NCBI GenBank assembly: GCA_000756795.1
Contig: CCSI01000002.1
Span: 434,001 to 498,000 of the forward strand
Length of the DNA stretch: 64,000 bases
Source: Qipengyuania vulgaris
GTDB lineage: Bacteria > Pseudomonadota > Alphaproteobacteria > Sphingomonadales > Sphingomonadaceae
Direction of reading: 5' to 3'
Below, piece after piece: positions 28,013 through 35,441 of this stretch. The translations under genes and the position numbers were made by a program. How positions within the stretch are numbered: the first letter of the stretch is position 1; each line of letters opens with the position of its first letter. The notes under the pieces were generated by a model, which had not been told where the DNA came from, did no database searches, and saw nothing but the letters and a program-made list of their open reading frames with translations.

Positions 28013-28665
28013 CCCAAATTCCCATCATTTTCGAAGACGGCGAAGCACTCGTTATCGACAAGCCCGCCGGACTTCCGGTCGACCGCCCCAAGCGCGGCGG
28101 CCCGTGCCTCGAAGACCATTTCGAGCAGCTGAAACTCGGCTTCCAGCGCGCGCCGCACCCAGTGCACCGGCTCGATACCGACACCAGCGGTTGCCTGCTG
28201 CTGGCGCGCAATCCAAAGGCGCTCAAACGCTTTGCCAAGGCCTTCGAGGAGCGGCTGGTCGAGAAACGCTATCTCGGCGTCCTTGCCGGTATTCCGCAAG
28301 GCGAGGAGGGCACAATCGAGCTCTCGCTTTCGAAGATCAGCAGCGCGGGCAGGGGCTGGCGCATGATCGCCGCAAAGAAGGGCAAGCCCTCGGTCACCCA
28401 CTGGCGCAAGCTGATGGAGCATGACGGCAAGGCGCTGGTCGAATTTCGTCCGGAAACCGGCCGCACGCACCAGATTCGCATTCACTGCGAGGCGGGCCTC
28501 GGCCTGCCGTTGCTGGGCGACCCGGTTTACGGCAATGGAAAGGGAGCGCCGCGCACCATGCTTCACGCAGCTGGTCTCACGGTCCCGCGCGAGAAGAAGC
28601 TCGCTATTGAGGCCGCCGCGCCGCTGCCGCAGGATTTCGCGCGCCTCGGCTTCACGGATGGGTAG
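28009..28665 (+). CDS. RluA-family pseudouridine synthase
   Basis: This 218-residue enzyme isomerises uridine in rRNA or tRNA. The catalytic aspartate is D56 in HRLDTDTSG, and the family motifs RTHQIRIHCEAGLGLPLLGDPVYG and LHAAGL are intact (the first read across about 160-182). It has no S4 domain, so it resembles the short RluA/TruC type; the target position is not predictable. It is translationally coupled to pabB upstream and overlaps arfB by 8 nt. Confidence 0.92.
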   Translation: MTQIPIIFEDGEALVIDKPAGLPVDRPKRGGPCLEDHFEQLKLGFQRAPHPVHRLDTDTSGCLLLARNPKALKRFAKAFEERLVEKRYLGVLAGIPQGEEGTIELSLSKISSAGRGWRMIAAKKGKPSVTHWRKLMEHDGKALVEFRPETGRTHQIRIHCEAGLGLPLLGDPVYGNGKGAPRTMLHAAGLTVPREKKLAIEAAAPLPQDFARLGFTDG

Positions 28666-29062
28666 GATTGCCGACCGCGCGCTGGAAATTGCCGAGGAGA
28701 AATTCATCGCCTCCTCCGGCCCCGGCGGGCAGAATGTGAACAAGGTCGCCACCGCGGTGCAGCTGCGGGTCGATGTGTTCCAGCTTGGCATGCCGCCCGA
28801 AGCCTTTGAGCGTCTGAAGGAAATCGCGGGTAGCAAGTTCACCAAGGCAGGCGAGATCGTCCTGACGGCAAATGAATACCGCACGCAGGAGCAGAACCGC
28901 GAAGCCGCGCGCGAACGTCTGGTGACACTGCTCGGCGAGGCACTGACCCCGCCCAAGAAGCGCAAGAAAAGCCGCGTAAACCGCGTGGGCAAGGTTAAAC
29001 GCCTCAAGGCCAAGAAGGCGCGTGGTGAAGTGAAGGCCAACCGCGGCAAGGTCGATTGGTAG
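28658..29062 (+). CDS. arfB: Alternative ribosome-rescue factor / peptidyl-tRNA hydrolase ArfB
   Basis: This 134-residue protein has the catalytic GGQ at residues 23-25 (SSGPGGQNVNKV) and the RF-1-like domain. A Lys/Arg-rich tail (KKRKKSRVNRVGKVKRLKAKK) follows, which in E. coli ArfB (YaeJ) enters the empty mRNA channel of stalled ribosomes. It releases the nascent chain without a stop codon. The ATG at 28658 lies inside the end of the rluA-type gene, so the two are coupled. Confidence 0.94.
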   Translation: MGRIADRALEIAEEKFIASSGPGGQNVNKVATAVQLRVDVFQLGMPPEAFERLKEIAGSKFTKAGEIVLTANEYRTQEQNREAARERLVTLLGEALTPPKKRKKSRVNRVGKVKRLKAKKARGEVKANRGKVDW

Positions 29063-29115
29063 CGCTTACGGCGCTTGACTTTTCCCCGTGAATCACCCAA
29101 TGGGCGCGCCGGAAC

Positions 29116-29146
29116 GGCGGTGCTACGCGCGCCGCCCTTATTTTTT
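29116..29146 (+). terminator. Possible terminator between arfB and rpmG
   Basis: GGCGG at 29116-29120 pairs with CCGCC at 29132-29136 across an 11-nt loop, followed by CTTATTTTTT. The stem is short, but the T-run is the strongest in the region. Directly after it, GGCCGAATTCGGCC (29148-29161) is a perfect 14-bp palindrome in the rpmG leader. Confidence 0.4.
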
Positions 29147-29188
29147 CGGCCGAATTCGGCCCTTCAGAAAGATCTTTAGGAACACGCC

Positions 29189-29356
29189 ATGGCGAAGCCC
29201 GCAACCGTCAAGATCAAGCTCGTCTCGACCGCCGACACGGGCTTCTACTACGTGACGAAGAAGAATCCGCGCAACCACACCGAAAAGTTCGTCTTCAAGA
29301 AGTACGACCCGGTGGCGCGCAAGCACGTCGAATTCAAGGAAGCCAAGATCAAGTAA
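29189..29356 (+). CDS. rpmG: 50S ribosomal protein L33
   Basis: This is a 55-residue basic protein of the large ribosomal subunit. It begins [20 protein letters not shown] and ends EFKEAKIK. It has the [21 protein letters not shown] core of L33 and lacks the CxxC zinc pairs, so it is the zinc-independent (C-minus) form usual in proteobacteria. The leader of about 125 nt carries a terminator-like hairpin and a 14-bp palindrome, which could shape its expression. No paralogue is in the window. Confidence 0.96.
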   Translation: MAKPATVKIKLVSTADTGFYYVTKKNPRNHTEKFVFKKYDPVARKHVEFKEAKIK

Positions 29357-29457
29357 TCCTGGCGGGGCGGCGGCTCGTTTCGTCGCTCCATTAGCTGAAC
29401 CTCGGGAACGCCATTGGTTCAGTGACAGTTCAATGCTCCAAGTGTAATTCCAGGAGC

Positions 29458-30120
29458 ATGAGCACCTTGTCTATCTTCAAGAATCGCCCCGTCGCATCGG
29501 CCCTCGCACTCGCGATGGCCGTCGGCGTCCCCGCGTCTTTCTACGCCGCCCCGGCCCCAGTCGAGGCGGCCGCTGGCGACCTCGATCAGGCCGTCGCTGC
29601 CCTGCGCGGCATTTCCACCATGAAGGCGGATTTCGTCCAGACCGACCGTAACGGCCAGGCCGTTTCGGGCACGATGACGCTGAAGCGCCCCGGCAAGATC
29701 CGTTTCGAGTACGAAAAGGGCGTGCCGCTCCTCGTCGTCTCGAACGGCAAGTCGATGTACATGATCGACTACGAGGTGAACCAGGTCCAGCGCTGGCCGA
29801 TCAGCAATTCGCCGCTCGGCGCGCTGCTCGATCCGAGCCGCGACGTGAAAAAATACGGCCGCCTCATTCCCACCAGTCACGACGACGTGGTGAGCATCGA
29901 GGTGCGCGATCCCAAGCGTCCGGAATTCGGCGTCATCACCCTCATTTTTGCCCGCGACGCCTCGGCCCCCGGCGGCCTCCGCCTCACGCACTGGGTGGCG
30001 CTCGATTCGCAGAATCACCGCACCACGGTTCGCCTCAGCAACAACCGTTACGGGGTAACGGTCGCTGACAGCGCGTTCAGGTTCCGTGACCCACGCCGTT
30101 CGTCCCGTCGCCCGGGATAA
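29458..30120 (+). CDS. lolA: LolA-like outer-membrane lipoprotein carrier protein
   Basis: This 220-residue periplasmic chaperone carries lipoproteins from the LolCDE complex to the outer membrane. ATG 29458 follows an AGGAG site and starts a signal peptide (about 1-36, cleaved near VEAAA). The mature part has the LolA half-barrel pattern MKADFVQTDRNGQAVSGTM, LKRPGKIRFEYEKGVPLL and WVALDSQNHRTTVRLSNNRYG. The C-terminus ends in a short Arg-rich tail. Several acidic lipoproteins in this window would be its clients or stay in the inner membrane. Confidence 0.9.
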   Translation: MSTLSIFKNRPVASALALAMAVGVPASFYAAPAPVEAAAGDLDQAVAALRGISTMKADFVQTDRNGQAVSGTMTLKRPGKIRFEYEKGVPLLVVSNGKSMYMIDYEVNQVQRWPISNSPLGALLDPSRDVKKYGRLIPTSHDDVVSIEVRDPKRPEFGVITLIFARDASAPGGLRLTHWVALDSQNHRTTVRLSNNRYGVTVADSAFRFRDPRRSSRRPG

Positions 30121-30174
30121 ACGTTTCGGCGACGAACCGTTTGGCTAGTGCGATTCGCTGAAGGCGAATGTTCA

Positions 30175-30203
30175 TTGAGCAGCAAGCCAAACGCGCCTAA
30201 AAA
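30175..30203 (+). promoter_or_regulatory. Possible promoter for a short transcript after lolA
   Basis: TTGAGC (30175-30180), a 17-bp spacer and TAAAAA (30198-30203) give sigma-70-like spacing in an AT-richer patch after lolA. No open reading frame follows before the terminator at 30301-30335. Confidence 0.35.
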
Positions 30204-30209
30204 TAGGGC

Positions 30210-30335
30210 TATCGAGACGGCGGTCGGCAATTTCCCCCCTGTTGATTGACTGACCCAAGAAGTCGCTCGGTATCCAAGCGTGACGAACGCTCACAAGGAA
30301 CCCTCAAGCCAATGCCCCCGGCTTGAGGGTTTTTT
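30210..30335 (+). ncRNA. Candidate small RNA with its own terminator
   Basis: This is an intergenic stretch of about 125 nt between a promoter-like sequence and a strong terminator. It lacks a plausible ORF and contains a C-rich single-stranded run (TTTCCCCCC near 30230) and an imperfect hairpin (GGTCGG near 30219 with CTGACC near 30250). I could not match it to a named family such as 6S or SRP RNA. It could equally be the 3' UTR of lolA. Confidence 0.3.
30301..30335 (+). terminator. Strong Rho-independent terminator
   Basis: CCCTCAAGCC (30301-30310) pairs perfectly with GGCTTGAGGG (30320-30329), with a 9-nt loop and six T residues after it. It is 180 nt downstream of the lolA stop, which is far for a simple gene terminator and supports a separate transcript. 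Confidence 0.9.
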
Positions 30336-30513
30336 GTATGGGGGTGTTGGAGTTTTCGTATTGCGAACCCGCCTCCGCGGGTTCGTCCTCGCTAGACGTG
30401 CAGCAAGCTGCACCCGCTGCGGGCGGGCGGTCGCCCTTTGACTGCCGTGACCAAGCGTCGACAATCCCGACTCATCCCTAGACCGCTGCGCTCATGGCCC
30501 CTATCTCCCGCGC
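30336..30513. other. Gene-free palindromic block before xth
   Basis: No gene was found. It contains the hairpin CGAACCCGC/GCGGGTTCG (30364-30385), the hairpin GTGCAG/CTGCAC (30398-30413) and a GC-rich stretch ending in CTTTGACTGCCGTG (from about 30436). That 14-mer recurs in the gene-free block at 45340-45480. The xth promoter probably lies here but no clear boxes stand out. Confidence 0.5.
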
Positions 30514-31305
30514 ATGGTTTCTGTCGCTACTTGGAACATCAATTCCGTTCGCCTCCGCATGCCCATCGTCGAGCGTTTCCTGAAGGAGACCTCGCCCGAC
30601 GTGCTCTGCCTGCAGGAAATCAAGTGCCAAGAGCACCAGTTCCCCTACGAGGCCTTCAAGGCGCTGGGATACGAGCATGTCGCCGTGCATGGTCAGAAAG
30701 GCTATCACGGCGTGGCCACCGTCAGCCGCCTTCCCTTGCGCGAATTTTCGCGTCACGATTGGCAGGACAATGGGGAGGCGCGGCATGTGGGTGTGGAGCT
30801 GCCCGAGCATGACGGGATGATTATCGAGAACGTCTATGTCCCCGCCGGCGGCGACGAGCCCGACCGCGAAGTAAATGTGAAATTTGGCCAGAAGCTCGAT
30901 TTCCTCGAGCGCATGACGCGCTGGGCCGATACCATCGACCGCCCGACGCTAATCGTCGGTGATTTCAACATCGCACCGCTGGAAAGCGATGTGTGGAACC
31001 ACAAGCAGCTGCTGAAAGTCGTTAGCCACACACCCATCGAGGTCGAGAGCCTGCAGCGCTTCATGGATGCGCATGGCTGGTCGGACATCGGGCGCGAGCA
31101 CATCAAGGCGCCCGAGCGCTATTACAGCTGGTGGAGCTACCGCGCGAAGGACTGGAAAGCGAACGACCGCGGCCGCCGTCTCGACCACATGTGGGCGAGC
31201 CCCGAGCTGGCGAAACAGGCGAGTGCCCATTCAGTCCATGAATATGCGCGCGACTGGGAAAAGCCGTCGGACCACGTACCGCTGGTAACGGAGTTCGACA
31301 TCTGA
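30514..31305 (+). CDS. xth: Exodeoxyribonuclease III
   Basis: This 263-residue member of the EEP phosphatase superfamily acts as AP endonuclease and 3'-5' exonuclease in base-excision repair. Motifs include NINSVRLR (Asn), LCLQEIKCQ (metal-binding Glu), LIVGDFNIAP (Asp/Asn), DHMWAS and the terminal SDHVPLV histidine. Length matches E. coli XthA. The next gene (GTP cyclohydrolase II) starts about 36 nt downstream on the same strand, so they may be co-transcribed. MutM, at 56631-57446, makes the abasic sites this enzyme would process. Confidence 0.94.
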   Translation: MVSVATWNINSVRLRMPIVERFLKETSPDVLCLQEIKCQEHQFPYEAFKALGYEHVAVHGQKGYHGVATVSRLPLREFSRHDWQDNGEARHVGVELPEHDGMIIENVYVPAGGDEPDREVNVKFGQKLDFLERMTRWADTIDRPTLIVGDFNIAPLESDVWNHKQLLKVVSHTPIEVESLQRFMDAHGWSDIGREHIKAPERYYSWWSYRAKDWKANDRGRRLDHMWASPELAKQASAHSVHEYARDWEKPSDHVPLVTEFDI

Positions 31306-31340
31306 GCGGGCCGTCCCCTTCACGGCGCGCGGCGCTGGCG

Positions 31341-32363
31341 GTGGACGCATTGCGCCACGGCTGGCCGCTCGCCATCGAGGGCGCGCCGCTGCTGCAGCCG
31401 GTGGAGACGGCGTTTTCCGAGGTTTCGGGCGAGGCCATGCTGGTGTCTGCCAGCCGCGCCGCCACGCTCAAACTCGCCAATCAGCGCGAGGCGGCCGTGC
31501 CGCGCCAGCCGGTACTTATGCGCGGGGCGGAGGTTTTCGATTTGCCCGCCGCGCTGGCGGTCGCCGACCCGGCGCTCGATTTGCAAAGCCCGCTCAAGGG
31601 GCCGTTCAAGGCACTTGAGCTCGAATGGGAAGAGCAGGCGCGTGCAGCGCTCGAACTGGCGCGTATCGCGGGTATTCTCCCTGCTTTCCTCGTCGCCCCC
31701 GAGGGCGCGGATGAAGCTGCCTCACTCAAGGCGAGCGATATGGAGGCCTTCACCGACCCAGCGCGCTTGCGCATTGCAACACGCGCGAAGCTGCCGGTCG
31801 CGGCAGCAGAGGGCGCGCGCATCGTCGCCTTCCGCAGCCCCGACGACACGCGCGAGCACGTGGCGCTCGTTATCGGCAAGGAAGATGCCGCCAGCCCTCC
31901 CCTGGTGCGCCTGCATTCCGAATGCCTGACCGGCGACATCCTCGGCAGCCTCAAATGCGATTGCGGTCCGCAGCTCGATGCGGCGCTCCACGCGATGGCG
32001 GAAGAGGCGGAGAAGGGCGGCTGGGGAGTGCTGCTCTACATGCGACAGGAAGGGCGCGGCATCGGCCTCGTCAACAAGCTGCGCGCCTATCGCTTGCAGG
32101 ACCAGGGCTTCGACACGGTGGATGCCAATACGCGGCTCGGCCTGCCCGATGAAGCGCGTGATTTCCCCACCGCCGCGCGTATGCTCGATTTGCTCGGTGT
32201 GCAGGAGATCCGGCTGATGACGAACAATCCCGCCAAGGTCGACGCGCTCGAGGCGACCGGGGTGAGCGTCGCCGAACGTGTACCCCATTCGCTTCCCGAC
32301 AATCCGCATAATGCGCGCTACCTAGCGACCAAGCGCGACCGGGCGGGGCACATCCTCCCATGA
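31341..32363 (+). CDS. ribA: GTP cyclohydrolase II with N-terminal extension
   Basis: This 340-residue protein makes the first committed riboflavin precursor from GTP. The catalytic domain (about 145-340) has the zinc motif HSECLTGDILGSLKCDCG, the YMRQEGRGIGLVNKLRAY nucleotide site, and MTNNPAKV. The first 140 residues do not show the acidic DHBP-synthase motifs of bifunctional RibBA, so this domain may be a decayed or alternative N-terminal domain. The GTG at 31341 is the first plausible start; the frame is open upstream to the xth stop. The stop overlaps the GNAT gene (ATGA). Confidence 0.88.
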   Translation: MDALRHGWPLAIEGAPLLQPVETAFSEVSGEAMLVSASRAATLKLANQREAAVPRQPVLMRGAEVFDLPAALAVADPALDLQSPLKGPFKALELEWEEQARAALELARIAGILPAFLVAPEGADEAASLKASDMEAFTDPARLRIATRAKLPVAAAEGARIVAFRSPDDTREHVALVIGKEDAASPPLVRLHSECLTGDILGSLKCDCGPQLDAALHAMAEEAEKGGWGVLLYMRQEGRGIGLVNKLRAYRLQDQGFDTVDANTRLGLPDEARDFPTAARMLDLLGVQEIRLMTNNPAKVDALEATGVSVAERVPHSLPDNPHNARYLATKRDRAGHILP

Positions 32364-32860
32364 GCGCGCTGACCATCCGTCCCGAGAAGCCCTCGGACCA
32401 CGCGCAGATCGGCGTCGTCACGGATGCCGCTTTCGCCGAGGTCGACCACAGCGACGGGAGCGAAGTGCAAATCGTCGAGAGACTGCGCGCCCATGGTGAC
32501 CTGACGCTATCGCTGGTGGCCGAAGACGGAGAATGCATCCTCGGCCACGTCGCCGTCTCGCCAGTCACGATTTCGGACGGCAGCACCGGCTGGTACGGCC
32601 TCGGCCCCATCAGCGTGTTGCCTGCTCACCAGCGCGAAGGCGTCGGATTGCGCCTTATGCAGCGCGCGATTGCCGATATGCGCGAAATGGGCGCGAAGGG
32701 CATCGTGCTCTTGGGCGAGCCTGCCTATTACAGCCGCTTCGGCTTCGAGCACGACCCTGAGCTTTCCTATCCGGGACCGCCCGCAGAGTATTTCCAGCGC
32801 TTGGTGATGGGCGGCGATGCGCCCAGCGGGACAGTGACCTACTCCCCCGCCTTCGGCTGA
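32360..32860 (+). CDS. GNAT family N-acetyltransferase
   Basis: This 166-residue acetyltransferase of the YhbS/COG3153 type starts IRPEKPSDHAQIGVV. The acetyl-CoA-binding motif is LGPISVLPAHQREGVGLRLM, and the family-specific ending VLLGEPAYYSRFGFE follows. The acceptor substrate is unknown. It is coupled by ATGA to ribA upstream, and its 3' end overlaps the convergent psd gene by 22 nt. Confidence 0.9.
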   Translation: MSALTIRPEKPSDHAQIGVVTDAAFAEVDHSDGSEVQIVERLRAHGDLTLSLVAEDGECILGHVAVSPVTISDGSTGWYGLGPISVLPAHQREGVGLRLMQRAIADMREMGAKGIVLLGEPAYYSRFGFEHDPELSYPGPPAEYFQRLVMGGDAPSGTVTYSPAFG

Positions 32861-33699
32861 AGCCGCTTGCCGATGGCCTGTCCCATGCGGACGGCATCGC
32901 CAGACTTCAAACTCTCGTCCCACGCGACCCGACCGGGCTCGAACAACAGCACCACGGTCGATCCGAGGATGAAGCGACCCATCTCGTCGCCCGCGGCCAA
33001 GTCATGCGCGCCTGGGTCGAAACTCTCGCGCACCAGCTTGGGATGATGAGTCTCGACGAGGCCCGACCACACGGTCTCGATACCGGCGACAATCATCGCG
33101 CCGACCATGACGCTGGCGAAGACCCCGTCGGGGCCGGTGAACAGGCAGGCAAGCCGCTCGTTGCGTGCGAACAGCCCGTCGACATTCTCCGCCGTCACCT
33201 GATTCACCGAGAACAGCTCGCCGGGCACATAGGTAGTGGAAGCGAGCGAGCCCGCTGCCGGCATGTGGACGCGGTGGTAGTCGCGCGGGGATAGGTAAAT
33301 GGTGGCGAACTGGCCGCCCTCGAAGCGTTTCGCCGTCTCGCTATTCCCGCCAAGCAATTGCGCTGCCGTAAAGTGCCGCCCCTTGGCCTGGAAAATTCGG
33401 CCTTCCTCGATAGTGCCAATCTGGCTCACCGCGCCGTCGGCGGGGCTGAGGATGTGCGTCGAGGCATCAGCCAGCGGCCGCATCCCGGGCTTCAGTTCGC
33501 GCGTGAAGAAGTCGTTGAAGCTCTTGTATTCCTCGATGCCGCGCGCGGCTTCGCTCATGTCGACATCATAGGCATCGATGAAGCGGCGGATGAGCAGGTC
33601 CTTGAGGAAAGGAACCTCGGACGAGGCAATCTTCCCAGCCCCACGCGAGACGAGATGATGCGGCAGGGCATGCTGGAGCCAGATGAAGGGCGTTGTCAT
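32839..33699 (-). CDS. psd: Phosphatidylserine decarboxylase proenzyme
   Basis: This 286-residue inner-membrane enzyme makes phosphatidylethanolamine. It is synthesised as a proenzyme that cleaves itself at the Gly-Ser of FILGSTVVLLFEPG (about residues 245-260) to create the pyruvoyl group. SPADGAVSQIG, the LSPRDYHRVHMPAAG motif and the N-terminal RFIDAYDVDMSEA region fit the E. coli-type long form. Its start is 28 nt from the end of the DksA-type gene on the same strand, so the two may form an operon. Confidence 0.95.
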   Translation of the reverse strand: MTTPFIWLQHALPHHLVSRGAGKIASSEVPFLKDLLIRRFIDAYDVDMSEAARGIEEYKSFNDFFTRELKPGMRPLADASTHILSPADGAVSQIGTIEEGRIFQAKGRHFTAAQLLGGNSETAKRFEGGQFATIYLSPRDYHRVHMPAAGSLASTTYVPGELFSVNQVTAENVDGLFARNERLACLFTGPDGVFASVMVGAMIVAGIETVWSGLVETHHPKLVRESFDPGAHDLAAGDEMGRFILGSTVVLLFEPGRVAWDESLKSGDAVRMGQAIGKRLQPKAGE

Positions 33700-33726
33700 G
33701 AGAAAAGTCCTTAGTGGCAGCGCGCC

Positions 33727-33990
33727 TCAGCGCAACTGGCTGTCCTTGCTGCCGCGGCGATTGATGCTCAACTGGCGGGTAGCGGCATCACGGCCCGACT
33801 GGCACTCGACACAGGTGCGCACGCCGGGGAGCGCCTCGCGCCGCTTCTCAGGGATAGGCTCGCCGCATTCGTCACAATATTTCGCGCTGTCGCCTTTCGG
33901 CATGCGAGCGCGCGCCGCACTGACCGCGTCGCTCACCGTGTCGTCGATCTGGTCCTGAACGGCGCCATCGCGCGCCCATCCGCCTGCCAT
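33727..33990 (-). CDS. DksA/TraR-type C4 zinc-finger protein
   Basis: This 87-residue protein has the C4 zinc finger CDECGEPIPEKRREALPG followed by CVECQ, as in YbiI and the TraR/DksA family. It lacks the long coiled coil of true DksA, so it is a small paralogue that may or may not reach the RNA polymerase secondary channel. A good AAAGGAG ribosome site precedes the ATG. It lies just upstream of psd, in the same direction. Confidence 0.85.
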   Translation of the reverse strand: MAGGWARDGAVQDQIDDTVSDAVSAARARMPKGDSAKYCDECGEPIPEKRREALPGVRTCVECQSGRDAATRQLSINRRGSKDSQLR

Positions 33991-34038
33991 GGAAAACTCC
34001 TTTGCCCGCTCAACGGGCGGAGGAGCGGCTGCGTTCCG

Positions 34039-34146
34039 TCAGAGGAACAGGGCGGCGAAGGGGATGAGGCCGACCGAAGCTGCCGCAACCGCACCCACGA
34101 CCCACTCGGGGACGCGCTGGGGGTTGGAGGCAGCTGGTCTAGCCAT
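34039..34146 (-). CDS. Possible 35-residue single-helix membrane protein
   Basis: A short frame reads MARPAASNPQRVPEWVVGAV and then AAASVGLIPFAALFL, ending at TGA 34039. It has a polar N-terminus and one hydrophobic helix (about 15-35), like many bacterial small membrane proteins. An AAAGGTGG stretch sits directly before the ATG, closer than is ideal. It lies upstream of the DksA-type gene on the same strand. No homologue is known to me. Confidence 0.35.
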   Translation of the reverse strand: MARPAASNPQRVPEWVVGAVAAASVGLIPFAALFL

Positions 34147-34241
34147 TCCACCTTTCTACGCGCGAAAGGTTAAGATCACCGCAAGGCGTATAATGGTGAA
34201 ACTACGTCAAGATTGTCGGTTTCCGCCGTGGTAACGCTTGG

Positions 34242-34436
34242 CTAACCCTTGGCGGGAGGACGCCCCCGGCGCGGCGGTTTCGATGGTTTCACATCCACCC
34301 CGCGTTTCTTCAGGGCTTCGCGCAGGAGCATCTCGATTTGCGCATTGGCACTGCGCAGTTCGGCAGCAGCCAGACGCTCGACCGCGGCATGCACTGCCGG
34401 GTCGAGACGCAAGGCGAAGGCTTTCTTCTTGGACAT
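34242..34436 (-). CDS. Ribbon-helix-helix (Arc/HicB-like) DNA-binding protein with AT-hook-like tail
   Basis: This 64-residue protein begins KKKAFALRLDPAVHAAVERL, a beta strand followed by two helices (about 15-45), which is the Arc/MetJ ribbon-helix-helix fold. The C-terminus, KPPRRGRPPAKG, contains the RGRP core of an AT-hook that inserts in the minor groove of AT-rich DNA. It starts 20 nt after the SPFH gene, so they form one operon. The AT-rich palindrome in front of that operon is a natural target for autorepression. No toxin partner is evident. Confidence 0.8.
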   Translation of the reverse strand: MSKKKAFALRLDPAVHAAVERLAAAELRSANAQIEMLLREALKKRGVDVKPSKPPRRGRPPAKG

Positions 34437-34456
34437 CGGTCCGGTCCGTCAGGCCC

Positions 34457-35368
34457 CTAGTAGATGGACCCGGCGTTGACGACCGGGTGCGCGTCTTTCT
34501 CGCCGCACAGCACCACCATCAGGTTAGAGACCATATTGGCGCGGCGTTCGTCGTCCATGTCGACGATGCCGTCCTGGCTGAGCTTGGTCAGCGCGTCCTC
34601 GACCATGCCGACTGCGCCCAGCACGATCTTGGCGCGCGCTGCGATGATGGCATCGGCCTGCTGGCGCTTGAGCATCGCGCTGGCGATTTCGCTGGCATAG
34701 GCGAGGTGGGTAAGGCCCGCTTCGTCGACCACCACGCCGGCAGCCTTGAGCCTGTCGTTGAGTTCCTCGAGCAGTTCGCGATTGACCACCTCTGCGCTGC
34801 CGCGAAGCGTCACTTCCTCGCCTTCGAAATCGTCATAGGGATGGCGCGAGCCGACCGTGCGCAGGCCCGCCTCGATCTGGATGTTCACGAACTCCTTGTA
34901 GTCGTCGACGTCGAAGCTCGCCTGTGCGGTATCGCGCACGCGCCACACGACGTTGCAGGCGATCTCGATGGGATTGCCGCGCAGGTCGTTGATCTTCACG
35001 CGGTCGGAATGGATGTTGTGCGCGCGGGCGGAAATCTTGTTCTTGCCCATCCACGGCCACACCCAGCGCAGGCCCTCGGTACGCTCGGACCCGCGATATT
35101 CGCCGAACAGGGTAATGACCGCGGCCTGGTTGGGCTGGATCATGAAGAAGCCGGAGGCGAGGATGAGCACGCCGAGCAGCGAAACGACGAGCATGCCGAC
35201 AAAACCGACTTTCGTGGCCTTGGTCGCGCCGTCGCCCGGCGCCATTCCAGGCAGGATAAACGCCAGCGCCGCCACCACCACCACGAGGATGAGCAGCATG
35301 ACGTAGCCGCTGTAGCTGGTCGCCGATGTCTCGCGGCTGGTTTTCATTCCGGTCAGTTCGACTGACAT
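34457..35368 (-). CDS. SPFH/Band 7 domain membrane protein
   Basis: This 303-residue protein has two N-terminal membrane helices (about 22-40 and 55-78). An SPFH domain follows (about 80-240: [38 protein letters not shown]), then a helical coiled tail. Flotillin/stomatin-like proteins form large membrane rings and often guard proteases or organise lipid microdomains. No NfeD partner is present; its operon partner is the small ribbon-helix-helix gene. ATG 35368 has a strong AAGGAGG site that abuts the operator palindrome. Confidence 0.9.
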   Translation of the reverse strand: MSVELTGMKTSRETSATSYSGYVMLLILVVVVAALAFILPGMAPGDGATKATKVGFVGMLVVSLLGVLILASGFFMIQPNQAAVITLFGEYRGSERTEGLRWVWPWMGKNKISARAHNIHSDRVKINDLRGNPIEIACNVVWRVRDTAQASFDVDDYKEFVNIQIEAGLRTVGSRHPYDDFEGEEVTLRGSAEVVNRELLEELNDRLKAAGVVVDEAGLTHLAYASEIASAMLKRQQADAIIAARAKIVLGAVGMVEDALTKLSQDGIVDMDDERRANMVSNLMVVLCGEKDAHPVVNAGSIY

Positions 35369-35385
35369 AATCTCATGCCTCCTTC

Positions 35386-35413
35386 GATATAATTATGATA
35401 TCATATTTATATC
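35386..35413. promoter_or_regulatory. 28-bp AT-rich palindromic operator over the SPFH operon promoter
   Basis: The arms GATATAATTATGAT (35386-35399) and ATCATATTTATATC (35400-35413) are inverted copies with one mismatch; the centre TATGATATCATA is a perfect 12-bp palindrome. On the minus strand a TTGACT box (35431-35426) sits just upstream, so the -10 region falls inside the palindrome. The arm nearest the gene touches the AAGGAGG ribosome site. The composition contrasts sharply with the GC-rich surroundings. The adjacent ribbon-helix-helix/AT-hook protein is the obvious binder (inference). Confidence 0.7.
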
Positions 35414-35441
35414 AAATGATGCGAAAGTCAATCAAAACCGG

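Noticed and set aside
29075-29103. TTGACT-based promoter for rpmG
   Set aside because: The -35 box is good, but no acceptable -10 hexamer lies 16-18 bp downstream.
30210-30335. 6S RNA or SRP RNA gene
   Set aside because: I could not find the 6S central bubble or the SRP GGAA tetraloop helix, so only an unnamed candidate is reported.
34242-34436. Antitoxin of a HicAB- or ParDE-like toxin-antitoxin pair
   Set aside because: The fold fits, but no toxin gene is adjacent; the neighbour is an SPFH protein.
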